The notes beneath the pieces are model-generated. The model saw only the letters and a program-made list of their open reading frames with translations. It did not search any database and was not told the origin of the DNA. From contig SDUX01000004.1 in NCBI GenBank assembly GCA_008729055.1, positions 5,720,559-5,784,558 of the forward strand: a stretch of DNA of 64,000 bases, read 5' to 3'. This document shows positions 62,645 to 64,000 of this stretch, one piece after another. The first letter of the stretch is position 1. Every line of letters begins with the position of its first letter. The position numbers and the translations under genes are program-made. This stretch comes from Pyropia haitanensis (Eukaryota > Rhodophyta > Bangiophyceae > Bangiales > Bangiaceae).

Positions 62645-63701
62645 TCAACCCCCCCCCCCCCCCCCTCCTGCCCGCCCTTCCCCCCCTGGTGGCGGTACCC
62701 CCCACGCCCTCCCTCCCGGTGCCCCCCCGGCCGGCGACCGGGGCGGCGACGATGGCGGCCACGCCGCCGCCCCACCCCTGCCGCCGCCGCCGCCGCCGGC
62801 CGCCGCCGCCGCCGCCGCCGCCATGCGCGGTGACACGGCCGCGCTGCCGCCGCCAGTGCGCACGCCGGTGCGGCCCGCCCGCGGCGACGCCGCCCCCCCC
62901 CCCACCGCCGCCGCCGCCACCGCCGCGGCCGTCTCGGACAGCACCGGCGGACGCGACGGCGGCGGCACCGCCGCTGCCGCCCGCGCGGTAGGGGTGGGGG
63001 CGGTGGTGGTGCCCCGCCGGGCAGAGCGGGGTCCCCAAAACGGGGCGCCCCGGCCGGCGCCCCCCGCCGATGGGGAGGGCGGCGGCGGCGGCGGCAGCGG
63101 CGGCGGCGGCGGCGACGGCGACGGCGGCGGCGGCGACGGCAGGCGCGCGCCCGACGGCGCCTGCCGCCGCCGCGCGGCGGCGGCGGCCGCATCGGCGGCG
63201 GCGGCGGCGGCGGCAGCCGCCGCGCGCGTGCGGGTGCGGCGGCGGAGGGCGGCGGCGACGGCGGCGAGCGCCGCGACGGCGACAACGACCGCGGCGAGCC
63301 CGCCGGCGGCCACCACCCACAGTGGTGTGGTGGTGGGGGGGGTTCCGCTGCTGCCGCCGCCGCCGTCGCTGCCGTCGCCGTCGCTGCCGTCGCCCGTGCC
63401 CGACGCGGCCACCTCCCCGTCCACGACCGGCGGTGGCGTCCCGGCCGGCGGCGGCGGCGGTGGGAAGCGGTAGGCGCCCAGGAGGGCCCGTGGTCCCCCT
63501 CCCCCCCCCTCCACCCCCTCGCCGCGCAGCACGGATCCCCCGATGACCACCACCCCCGCCGGCGACGCGGCGCCCACCGCGCGGAAGGTGGCGTAGCCGT
63601 CGGCGGCGCCCGGCGGGGACTGGTACGCCCCCGTTGGCCGCCCGTCGGCCGCGTCCAGCCGCAGCACCACCCCCGCGTAGGCGCCGCCCGTGGCCGTCGC
63701 G

Positions 63702-63735
<34 letters not shown>

Positions 63736-64000
63736 TGCCCGCGCCGCCCAGGGCGGTGACGTTGAAGCGGCCCTCGGTGTAGCCGGCAACGTAAAACGAG
63801 CGGCCGTCGGCGGCACCCACCACCGCCGACGGCACGTCCGACGCTCCCCCCGCGGACGTGACGTCCGTTCGCCACCGGCGCGGGGGCTCGGGCAGCTCCC
63901 CCCGGCCGCTGTCGCCGCCGTCGGCCGCCGGCGGCACCGGCGGCGGCGCGTCGTACCGCGCGGCGACCAGGTTGTGGCGCTCGTACACGTGGCGCCACTC
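62645..64000 (-). CDS. type I membrane protein with beta-propeller-like ectodomain (3' part)
   Basis: Only the C-terminal 451 codons lie in the window; the gene continues past 64000. The visible ectodomain has repeat-like blades: DVPSAVVGAADGRSFYVAGY followed by TEGRFNV, and VVLRLDAADGRPTGAYQSPP followed by FRAVGAASPAGVVVIGGSV. These resemble SBBP-type or Kelch-like propeller repeats. A Gly/Ser/Asp-rich linker follows, then one transmembrane helix (PLWVVAAGGLAAVVVAVAAL) with a basic stop-transfer RRRTRTR. The cytoplasmic tail of about 190 residues is Ala/Pro/Arg low complexity. Topology is inferred: blades outside, tail inside. No catalytic motif is visible. The stop is at 62645; the frame shows no break. 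Confidence 0.7.

Noticed and set aside
1..64000. High-GC bacterial origin for the window
   Set aside because: Sec23, SRPK, WDR75, FG nucleoporin, a spliceosomal intron and a TATA-type promoter layout are eukaryotic; there are no operons or ribosome binding sites.

Overview
This 64 kb window looks like nuclear DNA of a GC-rich, intron-poor eukaryote, most likely a bangiophyte red alga of the Porphyra/Pyropia type. The organism is inferred from gene content and style: a plastid-type fructose-1,6-bisphosphatase, Sec23, an SR-protein kinase, WDR75/Utp17, an FG nucleoporin, ESS2 and an F-box protein, in coding sequence that is almost all G or C at third positions, with long Ala/Gly/Pro tracts. A tRNA gene with an intron in an unusual place also fits, because such genes are known from red algae. 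Only one intron in a protein gene is clear (61530-61892).

Layout. Positions 1-20.9 kb are gene-poor and repeat-rich. They carry a tyrosinase with a decayed downstream copy, a tRNA-Asp, a flavin amine oxidase, a GMC oxidoreductase, a secreted choice-of-anchor-A-like protein and a 2-oxoglutarate oxygenase. Between these lie several MITE-like inverted-repeat elements and two related dispersed repeat families. Positions 21-58 kb are densely packed with housekeeping genes in convergent and divergent pairs: WDR75, a GSTCD-like methyltransferase, an SLC45/SUT sugar transporter, an unrecognised membrane-anchored protein, an FG nucleoporin, FBPase, SRPK, a C2H2 zinc-finger protein, a BAR-domain protein, SEC23, a SpoU rRNA methyltransferase, ESS2 and an F-box protein. 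Positions 58-64 kb hold a secreted Cys-rich orphan, a two-exon short-chain dehydrogenase and the 3' part of a beta-propeller-like membrane protein that runs off the window.

Two observations stand out. The tRNA-Asp(GUC) has a 12-nt insert in its T-loop that folds as a small hairpin; removing it restores a canonical tRNA exactly. Nine protein genes change reading frame at G or C homopolymers, and every change can be explained by one missing base. That points to systematic homopolymer shortening in the assembly rather than to pseudogenes. Coordinates of these nine genes therefore span several frames.

The genes do not form one pathway. The left part is rich in secreted or membrane-anchored oxidative enzymes. 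The right part is a run of ribosome biogenesis, splicing, nuclear transport, vesicle traffic and carbon metabolism genes.
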